From Candidatus Avoscillospira avicola (lineage in GTDB: Bacteria; Bacillota; Clostridia; Oscillospirales; Oscillospiraceae), in the NCBI GenBank assembly GCA_018712245.1, contig DVHE01000015.1, positions 1-36,486 of the forward strand: DNA of 36,486 nucleotides, written 5' to 3'. A program made the position numbers and the translations under genes. Shown one piece after another: positions 1-7,672 of the stretch. Each line of letters opens with the position of its first letter. The stretch's first letter is position 1. Below the pieces are notes generated by a model. The model was given only the letters and a program-made list of their open reading frames with translations. It was not told the origin of the DNA and did not search any database.

Positions 1-35
1 TTTCCGGGGACATGCGCATCGGAAATCGCACTTTA

Positions 36-124
36 CACCCCAAAAGGTTCGACAGCTTTTCGAAGAAAACCGAGAACCTTTTGGGGTGCAGCCCCCTTTG
101 TCAAAAAAGCGTAGCTTTTTTGAC
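36..124. repeat. Two nested-type hairpins at the left edge
   Basis: A perfect 15-bp inverted repeat (arms 36-50 and 74-88, CACCCCAAAAGGTTC) is followed by a perfect 11-bp hairpin (arms 100-110 and 114-124, GTCAAAAAAGC, loop GTA). The second resembles the GTC-stem-GAC hairpins of the REP-like elements elsewhere in this window. The arrangement looks like an extragenic repeat or stacked terminators of a gene lying left of the window. No coding sequence is visible here. Confidence 0.6.
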
Positions 125-130
125 AGTCTG

Positions 131-162
131 AGGCCCGCTCCCTCCGGGGAGCGGGCCTTTTT
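131..162 (+). terminator. Intrinsic terminator
   Basis: An 11-bp GC-rich stem (132-142 with 147-157, GGCCCGCTCCC, loop TCCG) is followed by five T residues at 158-162. It would end a plus-strand transcript coming from outside the left edge. A further 38-nt hairpin with AT-rich centre (171-208, arms AACAGCCTCTGC) lies just downstream. Confidence 0.75.
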
Positions 163-343
163 AGCCGCCAAACAGCCTCTGCTTTTACATGAAAAAGCAG
201 AGGCTGTTGGTTGCAATATGTAAAATATTGTTAATTTAGTCAATCTTTTCGGCATTGTTCTGGAGAGTTGCTGCAAAAGACGTCGAAAAGTGCCACAGAG
301 TTTCGGAAAAATATAAAAAATTCTGGGATTTTGCCAAAAAACC

Positions 344-372
344 TTGCAAAAATCTCGGAACTGTGCTAGAAT
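344..372 (+). promoter_or_regulatory. Sigma-A-type promoter for the LtaS-like gene
   Basis: TTGCAA at 344-349 and TAGAAT at 367-372 are separated by exactly 17 nt. They lie about 50 nt upstream of the ATG at 424, which is preceded by an AGAGG ribosome binding site. The region 209-343 is AT-rich and holds no gene that I can support. Confidence 0.6.
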
Positions 373-423
373 TTACGCGAATTTTACGAACAGTACCACT
401 ACAATTTACAAGAGGCGTATAAG

Positions 424-3012
424 ATGAGTAAACGGTTCTTTTCTTCGGGCCGGGAATGGCTGTCCCTGATCCTGGCATTGGCAGTTCCGGTGTATCTGGA
501 GGTAGTGCTGCATCTTTGCATCTATCATCAGGTCAATGGGCGGATTATCTTCCCCATCCTGTTTGCGCTGAGCGTGGGCGCACTGCTGTTCGCCCTCTGT
601 TCGCTCCTGCCGCCCAAAGCCGGCAAGTGGATGCTGTGCCTGCTGCTGGGCCTTTTGACCTTTTACTTTGAGGTGCAGCTGGTCTACAACTCCATCTTCG
701 GCGAGTTCATGGCGCTGATGCAGATGTTCACCGGCGCCGGCGCCATCACCAATTTCTTCTGGCAGACCCTATATGGCATCTGGCAGGCCATGCCCATGGT
801 GCTGCTTTTGCTGATACCGGCCGTTGTGACCATTGTCCTGGCAGCGAAGAACGTCTTTGTCCTGCCGCAGCTGAAGTGGTATCGGCCCGTGGCCGCAGTG
901 GCAGCTTTTGTGCTGATCCACTTCGGCACTGTGGCCGTGATGGCTGCCGGCGGCGACGGACCCTATACCGTTTACGGACTCTATACCTCCGCCGGCACCG
1001 GCACAGAGGTCAGCGTCCACAACATTGGCCTACTGTCCACCACCCGGCTGGAGTGCAAGTATATGCTCTTCCCCCAGGATGGGCAGGAGAACGCCGAGCT
1101 GACCGTCTCCCTGGGTGTGCCCGACTACGACCTGGACCCCAAGGAGTACAACGTCCTGGACCTGGATTTCGAGGCGCTGGAGGGCTCCACCAACAACGAG
1201 GCGCTTCAGGCTCTGGACCGCTACTTCGCCTCTGAGGAGGCTACGGAGAAGAATGAATACACCGGTTTGCTGGAGGGCTACAACCTCATCACCATCTGCG
1301 CCGAGTCCTTCTCCAGCCGGCTCATCGACCCGGAGCGTACCCCGACCCTCTATTACCTCTCCACCAACGGTCTGATCTTTGAGAACTACTACGGTACATA
1401 CGGCTCCAACACCACCAACGGCGAATACACCTTCTGCATGGGCAACTACCCCGATATGTCCCGCAGCAAGGCAGCGGCCAGCTTCTTCGCTTCCCAGAAA
1501 AACTACTTGCCCTTCTGCCTGGGCAACGAATTCCTGGAGCAGGGCTATCAGACCTGGGCCTACCACAACTACTCCGGCGAATACTACTCCCGGCGAGACA
1601 CCCATCCCAACATGGGCTATACCTTCCAGTCCGCCGGAGACGGCCTGGACATTGAGATCAACTGGCCTTCCTCCGATCTCGAGATGATGGAGGCCTCCAT
1701 GGACGACTACCTGTCCAGCGATCAGCCCTTCCACGCCTATTACATGACCTTCTCGGGCCACTATCAGTACGACTGGAACAACCCCATGAGCCTGAAGAAC
1801 AAGGCCATGGCAGAGAACCTGCCCTACTCCGAGGCCGTGCAGGCCTACATCGCCTGCAACAATGAGCTGGAGCAGGCGATGACCTATCTGCTGGGCCGGC
1901 TGGAGGAGGCCGGCGTGGCCGACAAGACCGTCATCATCCTGACCAACGACCACTATCCCTATGGCCTGACCATCGACCAGTTCAGCGAACTGGCCGGGGA
2001 GGAGATCGACGAGACCTTTGAAAAGTACCGCAACTCCTTCATCTGCTATATCCCCGGCATGGAGCCCACCACCATCGACACTTACTGCTCCACGGTGGAC
2101 ATCCTCCCCACAATCCTCAACCTCTTCGGCCTGCCCTATGACTCCCGGCTGCTGGCCGGGCGGGACATTCTCTCGCCCCAGGCCTACGACATGGCCGTCC
2201 TCTCCGACCAGAGCTTCGTCACCGAAAACTATGGCTTTGACGCCGCCACCGGCGAGGTAGTGGTCTTTACCGAAGGCTACGAGGTGGACGAAACCGATCT
2301 GCTCCAGCGGCAGACCATCATCCAGAACCAGTTCCAGGCGTCTCTGGATGTGCTGAACCAGGACTACTACGCCCACGCCCTGCCCGACGGCGCCGAGGTG
2401 ACGGAGGACGATCAGAACGAGGAAGCCACCATGGAATTGCCCTTCACCGATATTCCCGAGGGCAAGAGCCTCGACCCCATCTCCTTCCTCTGGGGCAATG
2501 GCTACATGGACCCCATCTCCGAGACCAAATTTGGCTATGACGTGACGACCACTTACGTGGAGCTGCTGGACACCCTCTACCGCATGGCCGGCTCGCCCAA
2601 TATGGACAACACCTGGGTGGACATGGGCAGCACCCGCCCCATCACCGGCAAATACTTAAACTGCGTCAAGTGGGCCGCCGACCTGGGCATCCTCAGCCGC
2701 CCCGTGGAGGGCCTTTCCTCCTACACGCCGCTGCTGCGGTCCGATGCGTGCCTCACCATCCTCAACTACGCCCGTACCCTGGGCTACTCCGACGCCGTGG
2801 ACGATGAGGCGCTGCTCGCCGAGATGGCCGCCCAGCACCCGGAGTTCACCGCGGAAGAGAGCCGTGCCCTCCACTGGTGCTACAACCACCTGATTATCCA
2901 GGGCAGCGGCGGCAAGCTGCTGACCGTCATGGACGACGACCCGGAGCTGAGCCGGTATTCCCTCGCCAAAGTGGTCTATAACTTCTGGCTGTACGTGCTG
3001 CAAGGAAGCTGA
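424..3012 (+). CDS. LtaS-like membrane sulfatase/phosphoglycerol transferase with C-terminal SLH-like region
   Basis: This 862-aa protein belongs to the alkaline-phosphatase/sulfatase superfamily branch containing lipoteichoic acid synthase. Five hydrophobic segments occupy roughly residues 12-36, 41-62, 69-92, 111-146 and 155-174. The extracellular catalytic domain follows (about 285-590). ESF at 294-296 and T330 in SNTTNGEY match the metal and nucleophile positions of LtaS; H446 (SGHYQYD) and D509-H510 (TNDHYPYG) complete the metal site. Known LtaS enzymes transfer glycerol phosphate from phosphatidylglycerol to a glycolipid anchor; the exact substrate here is inferred. Residues about 673-860 are unusual: FTDIPEG, WGNGYMDP, AADLGI and similar blocks look like two or three degenerate S-layer-homology repeats, which bind cell-wall polymers in other proteins. 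It is monocistronic, with its own promoter, and converges on htrA. Confidence 0.85.
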   Translation: MSKRFFSSGREWLSLILALAVPVYLEVVLHLCIYHQVNGRIIFPILFALSVGALLFALCSLLPPKAGKWMLCLLLGLLTFYFEVQLVYNSIFGEFMALMQMFTGAGAITNFFWQTLYGIWQAMPMVLLLLIPAVVTIVLAAKNVFVLPQLKWYRPVAAVAAFVLIHFGTVAVMAAGGDGPYTVYGLYTSAGTGTEVSVHNIGLLSTTRLECKYMLFPQDGQENAELTVSLGVPDYDLDPKEYNVLDLDFEALEGSTNNEALQALDRYFASEEATEKNEYTGLLEGYNLITICAESFSSRLIDPERTPTLYYLSTNGLIFENYYGTYGSNTTNGEYTFCMGNYPDMSRSKAAASFFASQKNYLPFCLGNEFLEQGYQTWAYHNYSGEYYSRRDTHPNMGYTFQSAGDGLDIEINWPSSDLEMMEASMDDYLSSDQPFHAYYMTFSGHYQYDWNNPMSLKNKAMAENLPYSEAVQAYIACNNELEQAMTYLLGRLEEAGVADKTVIILTNDHYPYGLTIDQFSELAGEEIDETFEKYRNSFICYIPGMEPTTIDTYCSTVDILPTILNLFGLPYDSRLLAGRDILSPQAYDMAVLSDQSFVTENYGFDAATGEVVVFTEGYEVDETDLLQRQTIIQNQFQASLDVLNQDYYAHALPDGAEVTEDDQNEEATMELPFTDIPEGKSLDPISFLWGNGYMDPISETKFGYDVTTTYVELLDTLYRMAGSPNMDNTWVDMGSTRPITGKYLNCVKWAADLGILSRPVEGLSSYTPLLRSDACLTILNYARTLGYSDAVDDEALLAEMAAQHPEFTAEESRALHWCYNHLIIQGSGGKLLTVMDDDPELSRYSLAKVVYNFWLYVLQGS

Positions 3013-3038
3013 GCGCCCAGCCTCATATCCGCAAAAAC

Positions 3039-3072
3039 GCCCCCGGCAGGAAACCCTGCCGGGGGCATTTCG
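3039..3072. terminator. Shared convergent terminator
   Basis: A perfect GC-rich stem (GCCCCCGGCAGG pairing with CCTGCCGGGGGC, loop AAAC, 3039-3066) lies between the stops of the LtaS-like gene and htrA. It is flanked by an A-run on the left and T-rich DNA on the right, so it can serve both directions. Confidence 0.75.
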
Positions 3073-3090
3073 CGTTTGGAAGCTGGTCAC

Positions 3091-4413
3091 TCAATAGATT
3101 TCCGCTGTGGTCTGGTCCATCAGGGTGATATCCACCTCGTAGTACCTGCCGCCGCGGTAAATGGTAAGCGTCACCACATCTCCGGAGCCCAAGTCGTTCT
3201 TGGCTGCCACCAAATCCTCCAGAGAGGAAATGGCCGTATCGTTGAAACCAACGATCACGTCGTCGGGCTCCAAGCCCTTGGCTTCGGCGTCAGACCCCGG
3301 CTCCACAGCCGTGATGACCACGCCGCTGGGCATATGGAAGAAGACCTGCGAGCGGAGGTCCAGTGTCTGGCCTTGGATGCCGATGGCGGGCCGCCCGGAG
3401 ACATAGCCCTGGGAAATCAACTCGTCAAGAATAGGCTTGGCGGCTGTGATGGGGATCGCGAAGCCCAGGCCCTCCACGGTGGCAGAGGTGGCGGAATAGC
3501 TGCTCATCTTCATGGTATTGATGCCGATGACCTGGCCGTAGCAGTTGATCAGCGGGCCGCCGGAGTTGCCGGAGTTGAGGGCCGCGTTGGTCTGGATCAG
3601 CGTCATCTGACGTCCGCTGAGGTTGAGGTCCCGGTTGATGGCTGAGACGATACCGTCGGTCATGGTGCTCCGCAGCTCGATGCCCAGGGGATCGCCGATG
3701 GCCACCACCACGTCGCCCACCCGCAGCGCGTCGGAATTGCCGAACTCCGCAGGCGTAAGACCGGTGGCATCGATTTTCAGAACTGCCAAGTCGGTGGTCT
3801 CATCGCCGCCCACCAGCGAAGCCTGGTAGGTGGCGTCGTCCTCCAGCAGCACGAATATCTGCTCAGCGCCTTCGATCACGTGGTAGTTGGTGATGATATA
3901 GCCGTCCTGGGACATGACGATCCCGGTGCCGGAGGAAGTAGAGCTGCTCTGCAGGACGCAGGAAATGGATGCCACACTGGGGATCACCTTATCGTAGATC
4001 GCCTGCAGGCTCAGGGCATTCTCGTCTTCCGCCGGGCGGTTTTCCACGCTCTGGGGCGAATCCACAATTTCCACGGATTGCTCCGGCGTGGGCGTAGCTG
4101 TCTCCGGCTGCGTCTGGGTCTGATTGACAGAGGGCTGCTCTGTATTCGGTTCTGCGGCAGCGACGTCCTGCTGCTGCGTCTGCTGCTGGCCCAGGCTGAC
4201 GACGGCATTGCCCTGGCCAAAGTCCACCCGCACCCCCAGGACGTTCACCGCCCAGGAGGCCAATCCGGTCAGCAGCGCCAACACTGCCAGAACCACCAGA
4301 AGGCCGGTGTGCCGTTTGGGCTTTCGCCGGCTGGTGCTATAATAGGAGTAGCCGGGCCGGTACTCCGGCTGGCCTTCCTCCCGATTTTGCGGATCATATT
4401 CATCGTATGGCAT
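3091..4413 (-). CDS. htrA: HtrA/DegP-family membrane-anchored serine protease with PDZ domain
   Basis: This 440-aa protein degrades or refolds damaged exported proteins at the outer face of the membrane. It has a short cytoplasmic tail, one membrane segment (about 36-60), a Gln/Glu/Pro-rich linker to about 130, a trypsin-like domain and one PDZ domain (about 345-435). The catalytic triad is visible: H178 in TNYHVI, D208 in TTDLAVL and S284 in NSGNSGGPL. I start at 4413, not at the upstream in-frame ATG (4497), because GAGGTG sits 7 nt before 4413 and the longer form would overlap the kinase gene. It is the last gene of a regulator-kinase-protease operon, an arrangement recalling the secretion-stress control of htrA by CssRS in Bacillus. 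A role in envelope stress is inferred from this. Confidence 0.93.
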   Translation of the reverse strand: MPYDEYDPQNREEGQPEYRPGYSYYSTSRRKPKRHTGLLVVLAVLALLTGLASWAVNVLGVRVDFGQGNAVVSLGQQQTQQQDVAAAEPNTEQPSVNQTQTQPETATPTPEQSVEIVDSPQSVENRPAEDENALSLQAIYDKVIPSVASISCVLQSSSTSSGTGIVMSQDGYIITNYHVIEGAEQIFVLLEDDATYQASLVGGDETTDLAVLKIDATGLTPAEFGNSDALRVGDVVVAIGDPLGIELRSTMTDGIVSAINRDLNLSGRQMTLIQTNAALNSGNSGGPLINCYGQVIGINTMKMSSYSATSATVEGLGFAIPITAAKPILDELISQGYVSGRPAIGIQGQTLDLRSQVFFHMPSGVVITAVEPGSDAEAKGLEPDDVIVGFNDTAISSLEDLVAAKNDLGSGDVVTLTIYRGGRYYEVDITLMDQTTAEIY

Positions 4414-4447
4414 GGTTGACACCTCGTTTCTCTTGGGAGTCCAGTGG

Positions 4448-5884
4448 TCAGCGCACCACCGGCAGGGTGAAGGTGAAGGCCGTGAGGCCGTTTTCACTGG
4501 TGACGGAGATATCCTCTCCGTGGCTGTTCAGGATGGTTTTCACAATATAAAGTCCCAGGCCGACGCCCTCCCGGTCCGCAGAGCGGCTCTTGTCAGCTTT
4601 GTGGAAGCGGTCAAAGAGCAGCGGCAGTTCTTCCGGGGGAACGGTGGGGCCGGTGTTCTGCACCGTCACCCGGGCCTTTCCGCCCTCGGTGGTCAGGCGG
4701 ATGCCCAGCATCCCGCCCTCGTTGCAGAACTTGATGGCGTTGTCGGTGAGGTTGTAGATCACCTGGGTGATGCTGTCCGGGTCGGCCTTGGTCCAGACCG
4801 GGCGGTCCGGCAGCTCCACCTCCACCCGGAGGCTCTTCCGCGTCACCCGCTGCTCAAAGCTGATAAGGACTTGGCCGATGGTCTCGCCCAGGTCAAAGCG
4901 GCGTTTTTTCTCCTCGGAAATTCCCTGGGCCTGAAGCCTGGAAATCTCCAGCATACTCCGCACCAGGCGGGACAGCCGGCGCACCTCGTCGGAGACCACC
5001 TGCATATAGTGCCGGTGCTGGTTCTCGGGAATGGTGCCGTCCAGCATCCCGTCCAGGAAGCCGGCGATGGTGGTCATGGGCGTCTTCAGCTCGTGGCTCA
5101 CATTGGCCACGAACTCCTGCCGCCGCTTTTCCGACTTGGCCAGGCTCTCCGCCATGACGTTGAAGGCCCGGGCCAGCTGGTCGATCTCCACGGTGTTCTT
5201 GCCGCCCTCGGCCACCCGGACGTCCAGCTCGCCGTGGCCGAAGCGGGTGGCGGCCTTGGTGACGGCCTCCAGCGCCTGGGCCTGGTTGCGGCTGAGGAGA
5301 TAGCTGCCCAGCATGGCCGCCACCAGCACCACCACGCAGACATAGAAGAAGATGGTAGTGGTCTGGGCGAGGACGCCCTGAATCTGATCCCGTGGGGCGA
5401 TCATCAAAATCACGCCCAGCTGCTCGCCGGTGATTCCCGAGGTGACGGCCACGCCCTCGATAAAGTGGGCGCTCTCGTAAAGGCCGGGAACGGCGTCCTC
5501 ATAAAAGCCCTCGCCGTCCCGGAGGATCTCCTGCACCATCTCCTCGGGGACCGAGGCCCCGGTGTGGATGCAGTTGCCCACGTCCTCGCAGGAGCAGAGG
5601 CGGATATTGCCGTGGGGGTCGCAGAGCAGGGCGTCGGTCCCGGCCACCTGGGCCACGGCCACCAAGCCCATGCGGAAGTCGCCCCAGCGATTGTCCAGCT
5701 CGCCGGTGATATCGTAGACGGAGGCGTATTTCGCCAGAATCTCGCCGTTGCTCTGGAGGCTCTCCTGGGTCTCATCCTCCAGATAGCCCAGCAGCACCGC
5801 CCGAAATGTGACGCCCATCAGCACCAGGCACAGCAAAATCAAGCCGGCCAGCAGGGCAAAGAGGCGGCTGAATGTGGTTTTCAT
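4448..5884 (-). CDS. Sensor histidine kinase (HAMP-HisKA-HATPase)
   Basis: This 478-aa membrane kinase has transmembrane segments at about 7-33 and 173-198 flanking a roughly 140-aa extracellular sensor. A HAMP linker follows, then the HisKA box with phospho-acceptor H264 (NVSHELKTP), and the HATPase domain with an N box (YNLTDNAIKF) and a G box (REGVGLGLYIV). It should phosphorylate the response regulator encoded 3 nt upstream. The sensor region contains four cysteines (C88, C97, C99, C105) in a short stretch; being extracytoplasmic, these could form disulfides or bind a metal. The kinase is organised like PhoR, WalK or CssS, and sequence alone does not decide between them. Coupling to htrA favours an envelope-stress signal. 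Confidence 0.93.
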   Translation of the reverse strand: MKTTFSRLFALLAGLILLCLVLMGVTFRAVLLGYLEDETQESLQSNGEILAKYASVYDITGELDNRWGDFRMGLVAVAQVAGTDALLCDPHGNIRLCSCEDVGNCIHTGASVPEEMVQEILRDGEGFYEDAVPGLYESAHFIEGVAVTSGITGEQLGVILMIAPRDQIQGVLAQTTTIFFYVCVVVLVAAMLGSYLLSRNQAQALEAVTKAATRFGHGELDVRVAEGGKNTVEIDQLARAFNVMAESLAKSEKRRQEFVANVSHELKTPMTTIAGFLDGMLDGTIPENQHRHYMQVVSDEVRRLSRLVRSMLEISRLQAQGISEEKKRRFDLGETIGQVLISFEQRVTRKSLRVEVELPDRPVWTKADPDSITQVIYNLTDNAIKFCNEGGMLGIRLTTEGGKARVTVQNTGPTVPPEELPLLFDRFHKADKSRSADREGVGLGLYIVKTILNSHGEDISVTSENGLTAFTFTLPVVR

Positions 5885-5887
5885 GGC

Positions 5888-6574
5888 TTAGACTACCTCG
5901 AACTTATAGCCCACACCCCAGACGGTCTTCAGCGACCACTGGGGAGAAACTCCCTCCAGCTTTTCCCGCAGGCGCTTGATATGGACGTCCACGGTACGGC
6001 TGTCGCCGAAATAATCAAAGCCCCAGACCTCGTCCAGCAGTTGATTGCGGGTGTAGACCCGGTTGGGAGAAGAGGCCAAGTGGAACAGCAGCTCCATTTC
6101 CTTGGGGGGCGTATCCACCTTTTTCCCGTCCACGATCAACTCAAAGGCGTCCAGGTCGATGATGAGCTTGTCGAACACCAGCCGCTTGGAGGGCGCCTTT
6201 TCCTCCTGACCGCCGCCCCGGCGGAGCACTGCCTCGATCCGAGCCAGCACTTCCTTCATTTCGAAAGGCTTGGTGATATAGTCGTCCGCGCCCATTTTGA
6301 GGCCAGAGACTTTGTCGGTGGTCTCGCCCTTGGCAGTCAGCATGATCACGGGGGTCTGAGAATCTTTCCGGATATGTTTCAGGACATTCCAGCCGTCCAT
6401 CACCGGGAGCATCACGTCCAGCAGCACCAGGTCCGGCTGGAGCTTGCGGAACATCTCCACACCGGCTCCGCCGTCGGCGGCGATGGCAGCCACATAGCCC
6501 TCCTTCTCCAAATATAAGCGCAGCAATTCTGCAATATTCTGATCGTCTTCCACGATCAGCACGGATTTGGCCAT
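5888..6574 (-). CDS. OmpR/PhoB-family response regulator
   Basis: This 228-aa regulator has a receiver domain with acidic pocket E9-D10-D11, phospho-acceptor D53 (LLDVMLP), T80 and K102 (TKPF). A C-terminal winged helix (about 130-228) carries the typical RTVDVHIKRLREK recognition-helix motif. It is the first gene of the regulator-kinase-htrA operon, with GGGAGG before its ATG. Its own promoter region carries TTTACAA and TTCACGC spaced 11 bp apart on its strand, and four more 11-bp repeats lie further upstream. OmpR-family proteins of the PhoB/PhoP type bind such tandem repeats, so autoregulation is likely but inferred. Confidence 0.93.
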   Translation of the reverse strand: MAKSVLIVEDDQNIAELLRLYLEKEGYVAAIAADGGAGVEMFRKLQPDLVLLDVMLPVMDGWNVLKHIRKDSQTPVIMLTAKGETTDKVSGLKMGADDYITKPFEMKEVLARIEAVLRRGGGQEEKAPSKRLVFDKLIIDLDAFELIVDGKKVDTPPKEMELLFHLASSPNRVYTRNQLLDEVWGFDYFGDSRTVDVHIKRLREKLEGVSPQWSLKTVWGVGYKFEVV

Positions 6575-6607
6575 GAGGAGTCCTCCCTTTATCTCTTGTT
6601 ACTCCAT

Positions 6608-6649
6608 ATTATACCGACTTCCCCGGAGTTTGCGTGAATATTTTGTAAA
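6608..6649 (-). promoter_or_regulatory. Promoter of the two-component/htrA operon with 11-bp repeat pair
   Basis: On the minus strand a perfect TATAAT lies at 6613-6608. Upstream, TTTACAA (6649-6643) and TTCACGC (6638-6632) begin exactly 11 nt apart and overlap the expected -35 position, which otherwise has a poor match. An activator-dependent promoter bound by an OmpR-type regulator would look like this. Confidence 0.55.
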
Positions 6650-6680
6650 ATCTCCGGCTATTTGTACCCGAGGGCCGGCG

Positions 6681-6720
6681 TTTTCAAATTATTCACAAAC
6701 TCTTTGCCATTCGTTCACAA
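6681..6720 (+). promoter_or_regulatory. Four 11-bp direct repeats (Pho-box-like regulator site)
   Basis: TTTTCAA (6681), TTCACAA (6692), TTTGCCA (6703) and TTCACAA (6714) start at an exact 11-bp period. This matches the architecture of PhoB/PhoP-type boxes (tandem TTCACA/TTAACA units with 4-5 nt spacers). A TATGAT -10-like element follows at 6740-6745, on the opposite strand from the response-regulator gene. The likely binder is the adjacent response regulator, but this is inference. Confidence 0.55.
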
Positions 6721-6751
6721 CTTCTCCGGCAAAGGGGTGTATGATGAAACC

Positions 6752-6830
6752 GTAAACAGCACCACACTCCAAATTTCTCCCTCTCTTTTCTTTCATGCGA
6801 AACCCGCGGCCTCAGGCCGCGGGTTTTGCG
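6752..6830 (+). ncRNA. Candidate small RNA behind the 11-bp repeats
   Basis: A transcript started by the TATGAT at 6740-6745 would begin near 6752 and end at the GC-rich hairpin 6801-6824 (ACCCGCGGCCT, short loop) with its TTTT tail. It would be about 75 nt with no start codon and ribosome binding site of note. The body is unpaired and pyrimidine-rich (TTCTCCCTCTCTTTTC at about 6775-6790), the kind of segment that pairs with ribosome binding sites in known Gram-positive small RNAs. Existence is predicted from promoter and terminator only. Confidence 0.4.
6801..6828 (+). terminator. Intrinsic terminator upstream of queT promoter
   Basis: A GC-rich perfect hairpin (AACCCGCGGCC with GGCCGCGGGTT around 6801-6825) runs into a TTTT tail. 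No protein gene lies upstream on this strand, since the response-regulator gene runs the other way. The terminator therefore implies a short non-coding transcript. Confidence 0.7.
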
Positions 6831-6860
6831 TATTTTGCATACATTCCGGCGCCTCGACGC

Positions 6861-6889
6861 TTGACACGGCCCAGGAAATACGCTACACT
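6861..6889 (+). promoter_or_regulatory. queT promoter
   Basis: A consensus TTGACA at 6861-6866 and TACACT at 6884-6889 are spaced by 17 nt. Transcription would start near 6896, 25 nt before the riboswitch aptamer. Confidence 0.8.
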
Positions 6890-6920
6890 GTTTTGTGGCT
6901 CCGGGCCAAATTTCATAATA

Positions 6921-7013
6921 GACAGTTCGTAACCATCCTGTCTTTAAACAAAACTAGGGACGTCCGCGGCACGCGCCGGGGACAGGATGGGTGCTTTGCG
7001 CCCATCTTTTTTT
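6921..7013 (+). promoter_or_regulatory. preQ1-I riboswitch with terminator expression platform
   Basis: The aptamer (6921-6959) has the P1 stem GACAG/CTGTC, a loop with TTCGTAACCATC, and the A-rich tail ending AAAACTAGG, the hallmark of the preQ1-I class. Downstream is an intrinsic terminator: GATGGGTGC-TTT-GCGCCCATC (6986-7006) plus seven Ts. The 10 nt at 6933-6942 (CCATCCTGTC), which include the 3' strand of P1, are perfectly complementary to 6981-6990 (GACAGGATGG), which include the 5' strand of the terminator. The two states are therefore mutually exclusive. Ligand binding should keep P1 formed, release the terminator and switch queT off. Confidence 0.88.
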
Positions 7014-7033
7014 GTTCCGGAAAGGAATCAGAA

Positions 7034-7549
7034 ATGAAAGAGAAAAAATTCACCGTCCGGCAGCTGGCTGCCTGCGCCCTCGTCGCAGCGCTCTACGCCG
7101 CCGTCACCATTGCCTCCGGCCCCCTGGCCTACGGCCTGGTGCAGTTCCGCCTCTCCGAGGCGCTGATGGTCCTGTGCTGGTTTGAGCCGGTGCTGGCCGT
7201 GGGCGTCACCCTGGGCTGCTTCCTGGCCAACCTCTTCTCCACCGTCACGGCGCTGGACATGGTCGTCGGCACTCTGGCCACAGCCATCGCCTGCATCGCC
7301 ACCATCCGCGTGAAAAATCCCTGGCTGGTACCCCTGCCCAACATCCTCTCCAACGCCGTGCTGGTGGGCGGTATGCTGGCCTGGGTCATGTTCCCCGACA
7401 ACCTGCTCACCGGCTTCGCCATCGCCGCGGCCCAGGTGGGCTTCGGAGAACTGGTGGTCATGTACGTCCTGGGTATGCCCCTGCTCTTTGCCCTGCGCCG
7501 GGCAGGGTTTCCCAAAATGCTCCGCCATTCGGCCCACACAGCCCAGTAA
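7034..7549 (+). CDS. queT: QueT-family queuosine-precursor transporter
   Basis: This 171-aa hydrophobic protein has about five to six membrane segments and the QueT-family opening (RQLAACALVAALYAAVTI, then FRLSEALMVLCWFEP). QueT proteins are predicted substrate-binding subunits of ECF-type importers for queuine/preQ1-related precursors. The preQ1-I riboswitch directly upstream supports that substrate. The start is the ATG at 7034 behind AAAGGAA; the open frame extends upstream through the riboswitch but lacks a better start. It is the sole gene of its transcript, and there is no obvious terminator between it and degV. The shared ECF energising module is not in this window. Confidence 0.9.
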   Translation: MKEKKFTVRQLAACALVAALYAAVTIASGPLAYGLVQFRLSEALMVLCWFEPVLAVGVTLGCFLANLFSTVTALDMVVGTLATAIACIATIRVKNPWLVPLPNILSNAVLVGGMLAWVMFPDNLLTGFAIAAAQVGFGELVVMYVLGMPLLFALRRAGFPKMLRHSAHTAQ

Positions 7550-7599
7550 ATTCGGCGAAATCCAGAGAATTTCCAGGTAAATTTTGTGTACAATGCGGA

Positions 7600-7645
7600 T
7601 TGCGCCCCCAGCTGTTCTCCTGTATACTTAAATGGTTTTAAGTAT
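7600..7645 (+). promoter_or_regulatory. degV promoter overlapped by a 9-bp palindrome
   Basis: TTGCGC (7600-7605) and TATACT (7623-7628) are 17 nt apart. A perfect inverted repeat, ATACTTAAA at 7624-7632 and TTTAAGTAT at 7637-7645 with a 4-nt spacer, covers the -10 and start site. That is where a repressor operator would be expected; the binder is unknown. Confidence 0.55.
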
Positions 7646-7672
7646 ATGTTTTGCGATTTTGGGAGGCGCGTC

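Noticed and set aside
1030-2376. 448-codon minus-strand frame inside the LtaS-like gene
   Set aside because: Antisense shadow: repeated Val/Gly/His runs and no start signals.
4412-6517. 701-codon plus-strand frame opposite the kinase and regulator
   Set aside because: The minus strand encodes complete HisKA, HATPase and OmpR domains; the plus frame has no family match.
6662-7033. Longer start for queT reading through the riboswitch
   Set aside because: The added residues cross a terminator, a promoter, an aptamer and a second terminator; the ATG at 7034 has a proper ribosome binding site.
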